Shown here piece after piece: positions 51,331-60,400 of a stretch of 64,000 bases of DNA (position 1 is its first letter; every line of letters begins with the position of its first letter). Below the pieces are notes generated by a model. It searched no databases. It saw only the letters and a program-made list of their open reading frames with translations, and had not been told where the DNA came from. Source of the stretch: Micromonospora sp. MW-13 (lineage in GTDB: Bacteria; Actinomycetota; Actinomycetes; Mycobacteriales; Micromonosporaceae); the NCBI RefSeq assembly GCF_003434305.1, contig NZ_QKKX01000046.1, positions 1 to 64,000 on the forward strand, given 5' to 3'. A program made the translations under genes and the position numbers.

Positions 51331-52536
51331 TTACCGTGGCACGAGACGGACCGGCATCGATTCGAATCCCCAGACTAGATTGGAGGTGAGGCGCTGCGGT
51401 TGGCCGGCCAGTTCGGCATGGTCCGTGCGACGGACCAGTTCCTCGAAGAACACCTCCATCTCGGTGACCGCCAGTGGACCACCGAGGCAGAAGTGGGGGC
51501 CGTGGCCGAAGGAGAAGTGACGGTTCGGTGAGCGTGTGATGTCGAACGTCTCCGGATCGACGAAGGCTTTGGGATCGCGGTTCACCGCCGGCAGCCACAC
51601 GGCCAGCTGGTCGCCGCTGCTGATGGCGTGGCCGCCGATCTCGGTGTCCCGCACCGCGGTCCGGCGTACGTGCAGCACCGGGCTGGCGTATCGCAGGATC
51701 TCCTGGACCGCGGACGGCACGTAGCTCCTGTCGACCTGGAGTGCTCGCCACGAGTCTGGATTGTCGATCAGCGCCAGGAGTCCACCAACGGTGCCGTGCC
51801 GGGTCGTCTCGTTGCCCCCCGAGAGGAGACCGGTGCAGTTGAGGAACACCTCCTCGTCGGTCAGTGGCGCTCCGTCGATCTGCCCGTTGACCAGCGCGCT
51901 GGTCACGTCGTTGCCCGGGCTTCGTCGGCGCTGTCTGGCCAGGTCGTCGTAGTAGAGGAAAATGTCGGTGTACGCCTCCCTCATCTGCTCGACGCTGGTG
52001 TGCGGATCGTTCCCGAAAGCGGTCGCGGTCAGCCGCAGCATCAGGTCCCAGTCACTTTTCGGTACGCCGAGCATGTCGCAGATGACCGCCACCGGCAATC
52101 GTGCCGCCACGTCGGTGAAGTCGCAGACGTCCTGGTCGTAGGCCAGGTCCAAAGCCTCCGTCACCACCTCTCGCATCGTGTCCCGCAGCCGTGCCACCGT
52201 CCGGGGTGTGTACGTCGAGTTGATGATCCGCTTGATCGCGCCGTGTCGGGGCGGGTCGGTGACGATGAGCATCTTGCCGGCCGCGGCCTCCGCAGCGGGC
52301 TGATCGCTGCCGAGACGCATCCCCTTCCCGGAGACGAACGTCGACGGGTCGGTCAGGACCCGGGTGGCGGGCTCATGCTCCAGGACGGACCAGAACGCAC
52401 CCCGATCGCTGACCGGCGTGTAGAACACGGGGGTTTGTGCTCGGAGCATCGTCCACAGGGGTACCGGGTCGACGGCCCGGTAGAGCTCGGGATCCGACAG
52501 GTCGGGCAGCTGGCTCTCGAGATCACTGCTGGGCAT
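51331..52536 (-). CDS. Cytochrome P450, probable tethered-amino-acid hydroxylase
   Basis: A 401-residue bacterial class P450. The I-helix motif is LLSGGNETTRHGT near residue 240, ExxR is EILR near 285, and the heme loop is FGHGPHFCLGG with Cys near 352. The GGNETTRH I-helix is common in P450s that beta-hydroxylate amino acids bound to carrier proteins (NikQ/NovI type, from memory). With free A-T proteins and MbtH in the same cluster, hydroxylation of a tethered Leu-like residue is a reasonable guess. ATG 52536 is chosen; TTG 52545 is an alternative. It stands alone, convergent with the large NRPS, between two copies of a 58-bp repeat. Confidence 0.93.
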   Translation of the reverse strand: MPSSDLESQLPDLSDPELYRAVDPVPLWTMLRAQTPVFYTPVSDRGAFWSVLEHEPATRVLTDPSTFVSGKGMRLGSDQPAAEAAAGKMLIVTDPPRHGAIKRIINSTYTPRTVARLRDTMREVVTEALDLAYDQDVCDFTDVAARLPVAVICDMLGVPKSDWDLMLRLTATAFGNDPHTSVEQMREAYTDIFLYYDDLARQRRRSPGNDVTSALVNGQIDGAPLTDEEVFLNCTGLLSGGNETTRHGTVGGLLALIDNPDSWRALQVDRSYVPSAVQEILRYASPVLHVRRTAVRDTEIGGHAISSGDQLAVWLPAVNRDPKAFVDPETFDITRSPNRHFSFGHGPHFCLGGPLAVTEMEVFFEELVRRTDHAELAGQPQRLTSNLVWGFESMPVRLVPR

Positions 52537-53180
52537 GAGGTTCAACCCTTACTTGTAGCTGGATCAGGGTTTGCTGGGCGGTGGGCCCGCCGGCGGGCGC
52601 GTCCGGTGTCAAGCAGGACGGCTACGGGACGTGAATTCGCCTGTGCAAGGCCGACTCCTGCCGATTGGCCGCACACCTTGGCCGACCAATCGAATGTGCC
52701 GTCGTCCATCAATGGCTGGTCAGGGGTAGTGTGCCCGAGAAGCGCAGGAATCGGTGATAAGCAAGAACGGTCCGGGGCGCTCCGTGGTCACAGATTGGCG
52801 TCCGGCCTGCTCGCATCGAGCCGGAGACGTTGGTGATCGATCTTAGATTCAGATCGACATGAGTGGTAGTGACGAACATCACGCGCCATGTAGTGACCTG
52901 GCAGTGATGAAGCTAAAAGTGTTTGTGGATTCACGCATCGACTCACGCCTTTTGATTTATCCGTGCTATTCTGAGCACTTTTCATCGTGTGTTTGGGCTG
53001 GCCTGGACGTGAGGTAGGGCGAGGATGGCCTGGACGATCGTGGTGGCGGTTGACGGTCTTCCGGCGGCGGGACAGCCGGGGCCGGTGCGGGCGGCGGTCA
53101 GGTCGTGCACTGCGCCGGGCAGGGTGGGCGAGGCGAGGCGAGGCCCAACAGTGCGACCGCGGCCGGGTGAGACAGCACAG
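52537..53180. other. 644-base intergenic region upstream of the P450
   Basis: No gene is supported. CGATTGG (52662-52668) and CCAATCG (52686-52692) form a 7-bp inverted repeat with a 17-base gap, about 130 bases before the P450 start, a possible operator. An A/T-richer patch lies at 52860-52985. Copy 2 of the 58-bp repeat is at 53039-53096, and GGCGA is repeated three times in a row at 53127-53141. Confidence 0.45.
53039..53096. repeat. 58-bp direct repeat, copy 2
   Basis: Ungapped match to 51252-51309 at 50 of 58 positions. The flanks on both sides differ, so the repeat unit is sharply bounded. The pair encloses the P450 gene and its upstream region (about 1.8 kb). Confidence 0.7.
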
Positions 53181-53238
53181 CGAGGCTCCCGGTTGGGGCA
53201 TCGGACCTTGGTCGACCGCTGCCTCACCGGGAGCCTCG
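53181..53238. terminator. Inverted repeat after the racemase-family gene
   Basis: CGAGGCTCCCGGT (53181-53193) and ACCGGGAGCCTCG (53226-53238) are perfectly complementary over 13 bp with a 32-base loop. It sits directly past the stop at 53241 of the minus-strand gene, and so may terminate the long NRPS operon. Confidence 0.5.
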
Positions 53239-53240
53239 TC

Positions 53241-54011
53241 CTATGCCGGCAAAGCCTCTCCGCACGTACCGTGAACAGGCCCGTCACGATGAAAGGCCGC
53301 ACTGATCGCGGCAATCGCTGCCGCTGCGATCGCGTCGGTAATCGATACGACTGTGGCGTCCGGTCCGTCCGGCGTCCACAGCAGCGGTAGCTCGGTGCAA
53401 CCGAGCAGGGAGGTGAACCCACGTCCGCGGTAGCGGCGGATGAGCTCGTCGAGAACGTTCACCTCGGCCGGACCGGTCCGGCCGCTCTTCACCGCGGTGA
53501 TGAGCCGGTCCAGGGTTTCCTGCTCCGCGCTCGTCGGGTAGTGCAGCTCGACATCGTCCGGCCACGAAGGTTCGTACAGGCGTTGCCGCCGAGTCGGTGA
53601 CGTGCAGAACACCACGCACCGGGTGGCACCGCGGACGGACAGTTCCCGCGTGGCCGCCCGCAGCCCATCGACGATGGTGGCGCCGGTCCGCTCCTGGATG
53701 TCCACCCGGTAGGCGTGTGTTGTCGCCGAAGCGAGTGCCAGCACTGTGCATCCGAGTGACTGCAGGGACCTGGTCGCCGCGACCAGGTGGGGGAGAGGCG
53801 ATTCGACACCGGGCACCCCACTGAGATGCCCGATCCGGCTGGGAAACGGCCAACTGAGCAGGACGGCGGAGAAGTGACCCTGGTCCGTCTCGGCTGAGGT
53901 CAACCGGACGAACCGCTCGTACAGGTGAGCTCCGGCCAGCGGCCCGAGGCCGCCGACGATCCCGGCGACCGGAGCGGTCCGGATGCCGGTGCCATTGTTC
54001 AGACCCGGCAT
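53241..54011 (-). CDS. Aspartate/glutamate racemase-family protein with a Ser replacing the first catalytic Cys
   Basis: A 256-residue protein of the Asp/Glu racemase family, starting with GIVGGLGPLAGAHLYERFV as expected. These enzymes use two facing cysteines. The second is present (Cys205 in LLGCTELPLL). At the first, where relatives read PCNTAH, this protein reads ASATTH: Ser95 in place of Cys and Ala96 in place of Asn. Relatives with Thr or Ser at one site can be one-direction or substrate-specific racemases, so this need not be dead. ATG 54011 lies 4 bases after the exporter stop. As last gene of the NRPS operon it may supply a D-amino acid or act on a different acid. Confidence 0.85.
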   Translation of the reverse strand: MPGLNNGTGIRTAPVAGIVGGLGPLAGAHLYERFVRLTSAETDQGHFSAVLLSWPFPSRIGHLSGVPGVESPLPHLVAATRSLQSLGCTVLALASATTHAYRVDIQERTGATIVDGLRAATRELSVRGATRCVVFCTSPTRRQRLYEPSWPDDVELHYPTSAEQETLDRLITAVKSGRTGPAEVNVLDELIRRYRGRGFTSLLGCTELPLLWTPDGPDATVVSITDAIAAAAIAAISAAFHRDGPVHGTCGEALPA

Positions 54012-54015
54012 CGCT

Positions 54016-55296
54016 TCACTGCTTCTCCTGCGGATCCGTTCGTGACCCGCTCGGTGTCGCATCTATTTCCCGCCACACTTTGAAGGGCACGAGGCTGAAC
54101 GTCGCCACCGCGTAGACACAGGCGAAGATGAGGAGGGTGCCGGTCAGGCCGGCGTAGGAGATGAGACCGCCTCCGACGATCGGGCCGAGTGGAACCATCG
54201 CGAAGGCTGCGGCGGATATCGCGCCCAGCCCCCGGGCACGCATGTTCTCCGGAATCCGGTGGTACTGCGCGGTGCGCAGGATCGGATTGATCATCCCGGC
54301 GCAGAACCCGGTCGCCGCGACCACTATGAAGATCAACGGCAGGGCGGGTTCCGCGGCAAGCACGAGACAGCGGGGCAGCCCGACCAGCATGAAGACCACG
54401 GTGAAAAGCAGCCTGCGGGGCAGCCGATGGGCCACGGCGCCAAAGGCGATACCACCGGCAACTCCGGCGACCGCCGAGGTGCCGATGAGCAGGCCGACTG
54501 CGCCCGCACCCGACAGCACCTCATCGCCATACACCGGTAGCACCACGCTGACGTAGGCCACATCGAGCATGTTCGTCACGGCCAGGAGCAACGCGATCGA
54601 GCGCAGCAACCGATCCCGCCACAGGAAGGTAAAACCCTGCAGCAGGCCCGCCAGATAGGATTCCCTGGTCGCGGCGGGTTTGGACCGCGGCGCTCCGGAA
54701 ACGGCGACGATCAACGCCGCCAGCACGAAGGTTCCCGCGTCCACCAGCAACACGTTGACCGGACCGATCAGCGCTATCAGGACACCGGCAAGCGGAGCAC
54801 CAGCCATTCGCGCCCCGCGTTCGACCACCTCCAGCACGCTCGACGCCCGTTCGATGCTCATTCCGGACCGTTGCGCCAACGCGGGCAACAATGCCTCGCG
54901 TGCGGCGTTGCCCGGTACGTCGAAAGCGGCCCCGAGGAAGACGAGGGCGAGCAGCGTCGGGAACGTCAGCATACCCGCGATGTGCAGGAGCGGGATCAGA
55001 GCCACCATCGCCGCGCCGAAGAGGTCGGCGATGACGCTCGCCCGGCGGTAGCCGATTCGGTCGACCAGGACGCCGCCGAAGGTCATGGACAGCAGGATCG
55101 GCAGGAACGACGCCGCCGCCGCGATGCCCGTCTGCGTGGCACTTCCCGTCGTCTCGAGCACGAACCACGGCACCGCGAGATAGGTCATCGAGTTGCCGGC
55201 GAGTGAGATGCCGTGTGCGGTCAGCACCGCGTACAGCGGGTACTGGCTTCGTCCTGCCACACGCGTGCCAGGTGCGCTGGGGGTCGCGTCCATCAT
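54016..55296 (-). CDS. MFS exporter, siderophore/peptide efflux type
   Basis: A 426-residue MFS transporter with 12 predicted TM segments. The N-terminal half has the loop LVDRIGYRRASVIADLFGA near residue 70 and a mid-protein linker near 200-215. The arrangement resembles EntS-like and other MFS_3 exporters found in NRPS clusters. Start ATG 55296 overlaps the NRPS stop (ATGA), with AAGGA upstream. It most likely exports the finished peptide and may give self-protection. Confidence 0.92.
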   Translation of the reverse strand: MMDATPSAPGTRVAGRSQYPLYAVLTAHGISLAGNSMTYLAVPWFVLETTGSATQTGIAAAASFLPILLSMTFGGVLVDRIGYRRASVIADLFGAAMVALIPLLHIAGMLTFPTLLALVFLGAAFDVPGNAAREALLPALAQRSGMSIERASSVLEVVERGARMAGAPLAGVLIALIGPVNVLLVDAGTFVLAALIVAVSGAPRSKPAATRESYLAGLLQGFTFLWRDRLLRSIALLLAVTNMLDVAYVSVVLPVYGDEVLSGAGAVGLLIGTSAVAGVAGGIAFGAVAHRLPRRLLFTVVFMLVGLPRCLVLAAEPALPLIFIVVAATGFCAGMINPILRTAQYHRIPENMRARGLGAISAAAFAMVPLGPIVGGGLISYAGLTGTLLIFACVYAVATFSLVPFKVWREIDATPSGSRTDPQEKQ

Positions 55297-58200
55297 GAGT
55301 CCTTCGAGAACACGGAAATCGGTAGGTCGGCGCGGTTGTCGTCGCCGTCGCCGTCGAGCACGGAATCGATCAGCCGGTCGACAGTTCGCACGGTCGAATC
55401 CGCCCATTCCGGGTCGAACAGCACGCTGTCGTACACGAAGTGCAGATCGATGTCCGAGGGGCGCTGGGTGACGAACAGTGCGATCGGATAGCGCGACCAG
55501 GCGTCGGGCGGATCGACCGGGGTGATCGTGAGCCCGGGAATCCCGCCGCCGTCGTCGGGCGCTTCCTGCATGTTGAACAGCGCCTGTGCGAGGTGAACGT
55601 CCGAAGTGAACTCCGCCAGGCTGCCGCGCAGACTCTCCAGTGGCGGCTCGGCGTGCGCGAAACCGTCGAGCAGACTGGCCCGGACCCGCGCCAACAGTTC
55701 GGACAACGTCAGATCCGCCGTGACGTCGGCGCGTATCAGCAGTGTGTTCGCCACGAAGCCGATCATGTCCTTGCGCTCGGGACGAGCACGGTTCGCCACC
55801 GGCGTCGCGACGTGGAAAGCCTCCTGGCCGAAAGCAAGGAACAACGCGGCCTGGAACACGGCCATCAGCAGCATGGACGGCGTTGCCTGGGAGCGGGCTG
55901 CCAGCCGCAGCAAGTTCCGGGTTCGTTGCTCACCCAGCGGTTTCGCGCGGTGCCGTCGGCGCTGATACCGGTCCTCGGTGAAGGGGTACCCGTCCGGCAG
56001 CCTGATCAGCGGAACCGCTTCGGCCAACTGGTTGCGCCAGTAGGTGATGTCGGAATCCCAGGTCCCCGCTTCGAGTTGCGCACGCTGCCAGGTGGCGAAG
56101 TCCGGGTACTGAAGTGGCACGGGGGTCAGCGGCGACGGCAGCCCGGACGAGAATGCCCGATACAACTCGGTCAACTCTCGGTAGTAGTTCCCCATCGAGT
56201 GACCGTCGAACACGATGTGGTGCGCCACCAGGAAGAAGACGTGCTCCTGACGGGACAGGCGGATCAGACCGGTCCGCCACAGTGGTCCGTTCGCGAGATC
56301 GAAACCCCGTTGCACCACGGCGTGGATGCGCTCGGTCAACATGCTTTGCGGCTCGGTACCGAGATCGTCAACGGACAGGGCGGTCGGTGCGGGTGGGTGC
56401 AGGCGGACCGTCGGTTCGCCGTCCAGGTCGGGGAACACCGTGCGGAGCGCTTCGTGGCGGCGGACGATCTCCGTGATGGCGTCGGTGAGTGCGGCGATGT
56501 CCAGGTCACCACAAATGCGGAAGATGCCCGCCACGTTGTAGCAGGCGTTGCCGGGGGCGAGGTGGCGGTCGACGTGCCAGATGTGCGACTGGGACGGCGA
56601 AAGCCGTGGACTGCCGTCCGGCGACGGACACACAGGCGTACGGGTGTGGTCGCCGGTCGTCCGCCCGACGAACTCGGCCATGGCCGCCACGGTCGGCGCG
56701 TCGAACACCGCCCGCAGGGGTATCTCGGTGCCCAGCACGTCGGAGATCCGGGCGGCCAGGCGCATGGCGAGCAGGGAGTGCCCACCGAGGTCGAAGAAGC
56801 TGTCGTGGACGCCCACCACGGTCGCGTCCAGCACCTCGGTCCAGACCGCGATCAGGGCATCCTCAAGCGGATCGCTCGCGGCGGTCGGCGCATCGAGCAG
56901 CGCGGACCGTTCCGCCGGAGGTTCGGGCAGTGCCTGACGATCGAGCTTGCCGGTTCGGTTGTGAGGCAGGGCGTCCATCGACACGAACGTCGTTGGTATC
57001 GAGTGGTCCGGCAGTGCGCTGGCCAAGCTTGCCCGCAGATCGCCGATGGTCGGCTGCGGGGTCGTGTCCGACCAGGCCACGTAGGCCACAAGCGTGGCGT
57101 CCCATACCCGGCACGCCGCTTCCCTGACCGCGGGCAGGGCGGACAAGGCGGCCTCGACCTCGCCGAGTTCCACGCGCTGACCGCGAATCTTGACCTGGTT
57201 GTCCGTCCTGCCAAGGAACTCCAGAAATCCGTCCGCACCCACCCGTGCCGTATCGCCCGTGCGGTACATCCGCTCGCCTGGGCGGCCGAAGGGATTCGGC
57301 ACGAAGCGTTCCGCGGTGATGCCGGGGCGATGCCAGTACCCTTGGGTCAGCCCCGCCCCGCCGATGTACACCTCCCCGGATTGACCGACCGGGACCAGAT
57401 TCAGCAACCGGTCGAGTAGCTGTACGGACACACCGGTGATCGGCTGCCCGATCGGCACGTCGGTGCCGATCGTCTCCCCGGGTATCTCATACGCGGTGGC
57501 CGTCATCGTGCATTCGCTTGGCCCGTACATGTTGACGATCTTCGCGTTCACGAAGACGCGCCGCAACGCGGCGACATCCGCGTGGTGCAGCTTCTCCCCG
57601 CTGACCAGGATCACCCGAACCGCTGGAACGGTGGTGTCCAGCCTGTCCGCCTCCCGGACGAGTTCACGCACCAGCGAGGGCACGACCGCGAGGACGGCGG
57701 TCACACCGGCGTCCACGATCACCCGCAACGCCGCAGCGGCGTCCCGGCCGCCTTTCGGCGTGATCACGGTGCGGGCACCTACCGTGAGCGGGAAGAACAT
57801 GTCGCGCAGCGACGCGTCGAACGAGACCGCGGCGAGCTGGACCACCAGGTCGTCAGCGTCGATGTACCGCTCAAGGCACAGATTGTCGAAGTAGTTCAGC
57901 ACGCCGCCGTGCATGCCGGCGATTCCCTTGGGTGTTCCGCTGGAACCCGAGGTGAAGTAGACGTAGGCGATGTCGTCCGGCTGGACCGACGGCGGGCTAC
58001 CGATGGCGGGATCGTCCTGCGCGGACAACATGGCAGCGAGGTCGAGCCACGTTGTCACCTCGGGAAGCTCCGCCTGCCGGTGATCGGTCACTCCGAGACG
58101 CGGCGGATCGGTCGACAGCATGCGCCGCAACCGATCGAGTGGCTGGTCGGAGTCGAGTGGCACGACAGCCGCTCCCGATTGCCACACCGCCAGTATCGTC

Positions 58201-58457
58201 GCGACGAGCCAGGGAGAACGATCCAGCTGTACGGCAACGAACGTGCCAGGTCCGGCACCGTGCCGTTGGAGCTGGCGCGTGATGCGGTCCGCGGTTTCAC
58301 CGAGCCGTTGGTACGTCCACGAAACGCCGTCGAACAGGACGGCGGGTGCATCGGGCGTACGCGTCGCGCACGCCTTGATCCGGGCGGGTATGCCACCGGT
58401 CCACTCACCGACCGAGGCGGCGGCTGGCCCTTCTCCCACAGTGTTTCCTCCGGTCAT
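55293..58457 (-). CDS. NRPS, A-T-C
   Basis: A 1054-residue NRPS. The adenylation domain (about 25-510) has YFTSGSSGTPKGIAGMHGG and NMYGPSECTMTA. A carrier (about 545-600) has LGGHSLLAMR. A terminal condensation domain (about 620-1040) has HHIVFDGHS. A-domain residues read by eye are D-A-R-A-L-S-M-M-T-K; Arg in place of the usual aromatic at the third position is odd and I cannot assign it. The A domain comes first with no C before it, so it may start a chain or receive a residue loaded in trans; the C domain then joins it to a free A-T protein. It overlaps both neighbours by ATGA. Confidence 0.94.
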   Translation of the reverse strand: MTGGNTVGEGPAAASVGEWTGGIPARIKACATRTPDAPAVLFDGVSWTYQRLGETADRITRQLQRHGAGPGTFVAVQLDRSPWLVATILAVWQSGAAVVPLDSDQPLDRLRRMLSTDPPRLGVTDHRQAELPEVTTWLDLAAMLSAQDDPAIGSPPSVQPDDIAYVYFTSGSSGTPKGIAGMHGGVLNYFDNLCLERYIDADDLVVQLAAVSFDASLRDMFFPLTVGARTVITPKGGRDAAAALRVIVDAGVTAVLAVVPSLVRELVREADRLDTTVPAVRVILVSGEKLHHADVAALRRVFVNAKIVNMYGPSECTMTATAYEIPGETIGTDVPIGQPITGVSVQLLDRLLNLVPVGQSGEVYIGGAGLTQGYWHRPGITAERFVPNPFGRPGERMYRTGDTARVGADGFLEFLGRTDNQVKIRGQRVELGEVEAALSALPAVREAACRVWDATLVAYVAWSDTTPQPTIGDLRASLASALPDHSIPTTFVSMDALPHNRTGKLDRQALPEPPAERSALLDAPTAASDPLEDALIAVWTEVLDATVVGVHDSFFDLGGHSLLAMRLAARISDVLGTEIPLRAVFDAPTVAAMAEFVGRTTGDHTRTPVCPSPDGSPRLSPSQSHIWHVDRHLAPGNACYNVAGIFRICGDLDIAALTDAITEIVRRHEALRTVFPDLDGEPTVRLHPPAPTALSVDDLGTEPQSMLTERIHAVVQRGFDLANGPLWRTGLIRLSRQEHVFFLVAHHIVFDGHSMGNYYRELTELYRAFSSGLPSPLTPVPLQYPDFATWQRAQLEAGTWDSDITYWRNQLAEAVPLIRLPDGYPFTEDRYQRRRHRAKPLGEQRTRNLLRLAARSQATPSMLLMAVFQAALFLAFGQEAFHVATPVANRARPERKDMIGFVANTLLIRADVTADLTLSELLARVRASLLDGFAHAEPPLESLRGSLAEFTSDVHLAQALFNMQEAPDDGGGIPGLTITPVDPPDAWSRYPIALFVTQRPSDIDLHFVYDSVLFDPEWADSTVRTVDRLIDSVLDGDGDDNRADLPISVFSKDS

Positions 58458-60382
58458 GTCCGCGCGGCGGTGTCGCTGGACATCGAAACCTCCTGTAGGA
58501 GCTGTTCCGCCGTCGCGGTGACCTTCCGCCATGTCGGCTCGTCCTGCGCAAGCACGGAACAGAACTCCCGGATGGTCGGCGCCTCGAATACCTGCGTGAC
58601 CGCCACTTCCACGCCGAGCACGGCGTTGACCGCGGCGATGAGCCGCATGGCGCCCAGTGAGTTCCCGCCCGATTCGAAGAAGTTCGCCTCGGTGTCGAAA
58701 GCGGTCACGCCGAGAACGTCCTCCCACAGGCTCACGAGGACTTCCTCGATGGGCGATTCCGGCGTCCTTGGGCCGCTGCGGCGATCCGACCGGGGCGCCG
58801 GTTCGGGGAGCGCGGCACGGTCGACCTTGCCACTGGTCGTGAGGGGCAGGGCGACCAGGATGGACACCACGTCCGGGACCATGTAGCGCGGCACCTTCTC
58901 ACGGAGGAACTCCCGCAGGTGATCACCGTCGAGATCCTCCGAACTGGTGGTCACGTAGGCGAAGAGGCGGCGGTCGCCCGCGGGATCGGGACGGGCCACG
59001 GCGACGGCGTCCTTCACGTCCGGGTGCCCGCGCAGCGCGAACTCCACCTCGCCCAGTTCGACCCGGAAGCCCTGAATCTTGACCTGGAAGTCTTTGCGCC
59101 CGAGGAACTCTATGTTTCCGTCGGGCAGGTAGCGGCCGAGGTCTCCGGTTCGGTAGAGGGCGTCGCCGGTGCGAAAGTCGGTGACGAAGCTCGCCGCCGT
59201 GCGTTCCGGATCACGCCAGTACCCGGCGCTCACTCCGGTGCCGCCAATGTGCAGTTCGCCCGCCACACCGATCGGGCAGGGCTTGCGGTCGGGGTCCATG
59301 ACGTAGAACCTCTGGTTGGCCATCGGCTTTCCGTACGGAATGCTGCGCCAGTCCGGCGCCACCTCACCGATCGGATAGAGAATGGACCAGATGGACCCTT
59401 CGGTTGCGCCGCCCGCGCTCACCACCAGTGCGTCCGGGGCCAGCGCACGAATCCGGTCCGGCAGCGGCAGCGGCAGCCAGTCGCCACTCAGCAGCACCAG
59501 ACGCAGTGCGGGCAGTGCCGCCGCATCGCCGCCTCGGCTTCGTGCCAGTTCCGTCACCATGTCCATCAACGCGGGCACGGAGTTCCAGATGGTCACGTCG
59601 TGTTTGCTGATCGTGTCCAGCCAGACCGCCGCGTCCGGCACCGCGGTGTGCGGCGGGAAGACGATGGTCGCCCCGGCACCGAGAGTGCCGAAGATGTCGT
59701 AGATGGCCAGATCGAACGTGAAGGAGGACACCGCGATCACCCGGTCGCCGGGACGGACCCCGAACCGGGAGTTGATGTCGAGAATCGTGTTCACCGCGCC
59801 CCGGTGAGTGATCATCACACCCTTCGGCGCACCGGTCGACCCGGAGGTGTAGATGATGTACGCCAGGTCATCGGGCGCCGTGGCGACAGGTGACACCGGA
59901 CTGTCGCCCGGCCGCTGTTCGTCGATGCGAACCCGCCGGACGTTCTCCGGCCAGCGCAGGCGTTCGTCCACATCCGCGTGGGTGATCACGCAGCGCGCTT
60001 CCGAGTGCTGGAGCAGATGTGTGATCCGTGCCGCCGGAAAGTCCGGATCGATGGGCACGAAGACAGCGCCCGCACGCAGCGTGGCCAGCGCCGCGACCAC
60101 CTGCTCCCAGCCCTTCCGCAGGACGATGGCGACGATGTCGCCGGGTTCCACCCCGCGTGCGATGAGCGCGTTGGCCAAGGCTTCGGCCTGATCGCCGACC
60201 TCGCGGTAGGTCAGCTCCCCGCCGGGGTGAACGATCGCGGGCAGCTCCGGTGCCCGGTCGGCCCACGAGTAGAAGAGCGCGTGGAGGGCCGAGTCGCCGT
60301 CAGGAAAGTCGACTCGTGTGCTGTTGGCCCGAGCGATCACATCGGAATCGGCCTCGATCGGCGATCCGTCCAGCTCGGCCAT
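58454..60382 (-). CDS. NRPS adenylation-thiolation didomain, Cys-like code
   Basis: A second stand-alone A-T protein, 642 residues. The A domain motifs are YIIYTSGSTGAPKGVMITHR and FTFDLAIYDIFG. The A5 region reads GGATEGSIWSI where most A domains have YGPTE; this GGATE variant is typical of Cys-activating domains. Specificity residues by eye are D-L-Y-N-L-S-A-I-W-K against the Cys code DLYNLSLIWK. The carrier follows with ESGGNSLGAMR near residue 590. No C or cyclization domain is on this chain or elsewhere in view. ATG 60382 has GGAG upstream, and the stop overlaps the A-T-C gene. Confidence 0.93.
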   Translation of the reverse strand: MAELDGSPIEADSDVIARANSTRVDFPDGDSALHALFYSWADRAPELPAIVHPGGELTYREVGDQAEALANALIARGVEPGDIVAIVLRKGWEQVVAALATLRAGAVFVPIDPDFPAARITHLLQHSEARCVITHADVDERLRWPENVRRVRIDEQRPGDSPVSPVATAPDDLAYIIYTSGSTGAPKGVMITHRGAVNTILDINSRFGVRPGDRVIAVSSFTFDLAIYDIFGTLGAGATIVFPPHTAVPDAAVWLDTISKHDVTIWNSVPALMDMVTELARSRGGDAAALPALRLVLLSGDWLPLPLPDRIRALAPDALVVSAGGATEGSIWSILYPIGEVAPDWRSIPYGKPMANQRFYVMDPDRKPCPIGVAGELHIGGTGVSAGYWRDPERTAASFVTDFRTGDALYRTGDLGRYLPDGNIEFLGRKDFQVKIQGFRVELGEVEFALRGHPDVKDAVAVARPDPAGDRRLFAYVTTSSEDLDGDHLREFLREKVPRYMVPDVVSILVALPLTTSGKVDRAALPEPAPRSDRRSGPRTPESPIEEVLVSLWEDVLGVTAFDTEANFFESGGNSLGAMRLIAAVNAVLGVEVAVTQVFEAPTIREFCSVLAQDEPTWRKVTATAEQLLQEVSMSSDTAART

Positions 60383-60400
60383 GACTGCTCTCCATCCTGA

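Noticed and set aside
51350..51375. tRNA T-loop-like string GATTCGAATCCCC
   Set aside because: It is the 3' coding end of the P450; no acceptor stem, D-arm or anticodon arm can be built around it.
53127..53141. Triplicate GGCGA as a possible repeat array or CRISPR-like element
   Set aside because: It is only three 5-base units with no spacers; simple slippage in a G/C-rich stretch. No CRISPR array was seen anywhere in the window.
55440..57419. 659-codon plus-strand open frame opposite the A-T-C NRPS
   Set aside because: Shadow of the NRPS gene; Arg/Gly/Val-rich with no domain.
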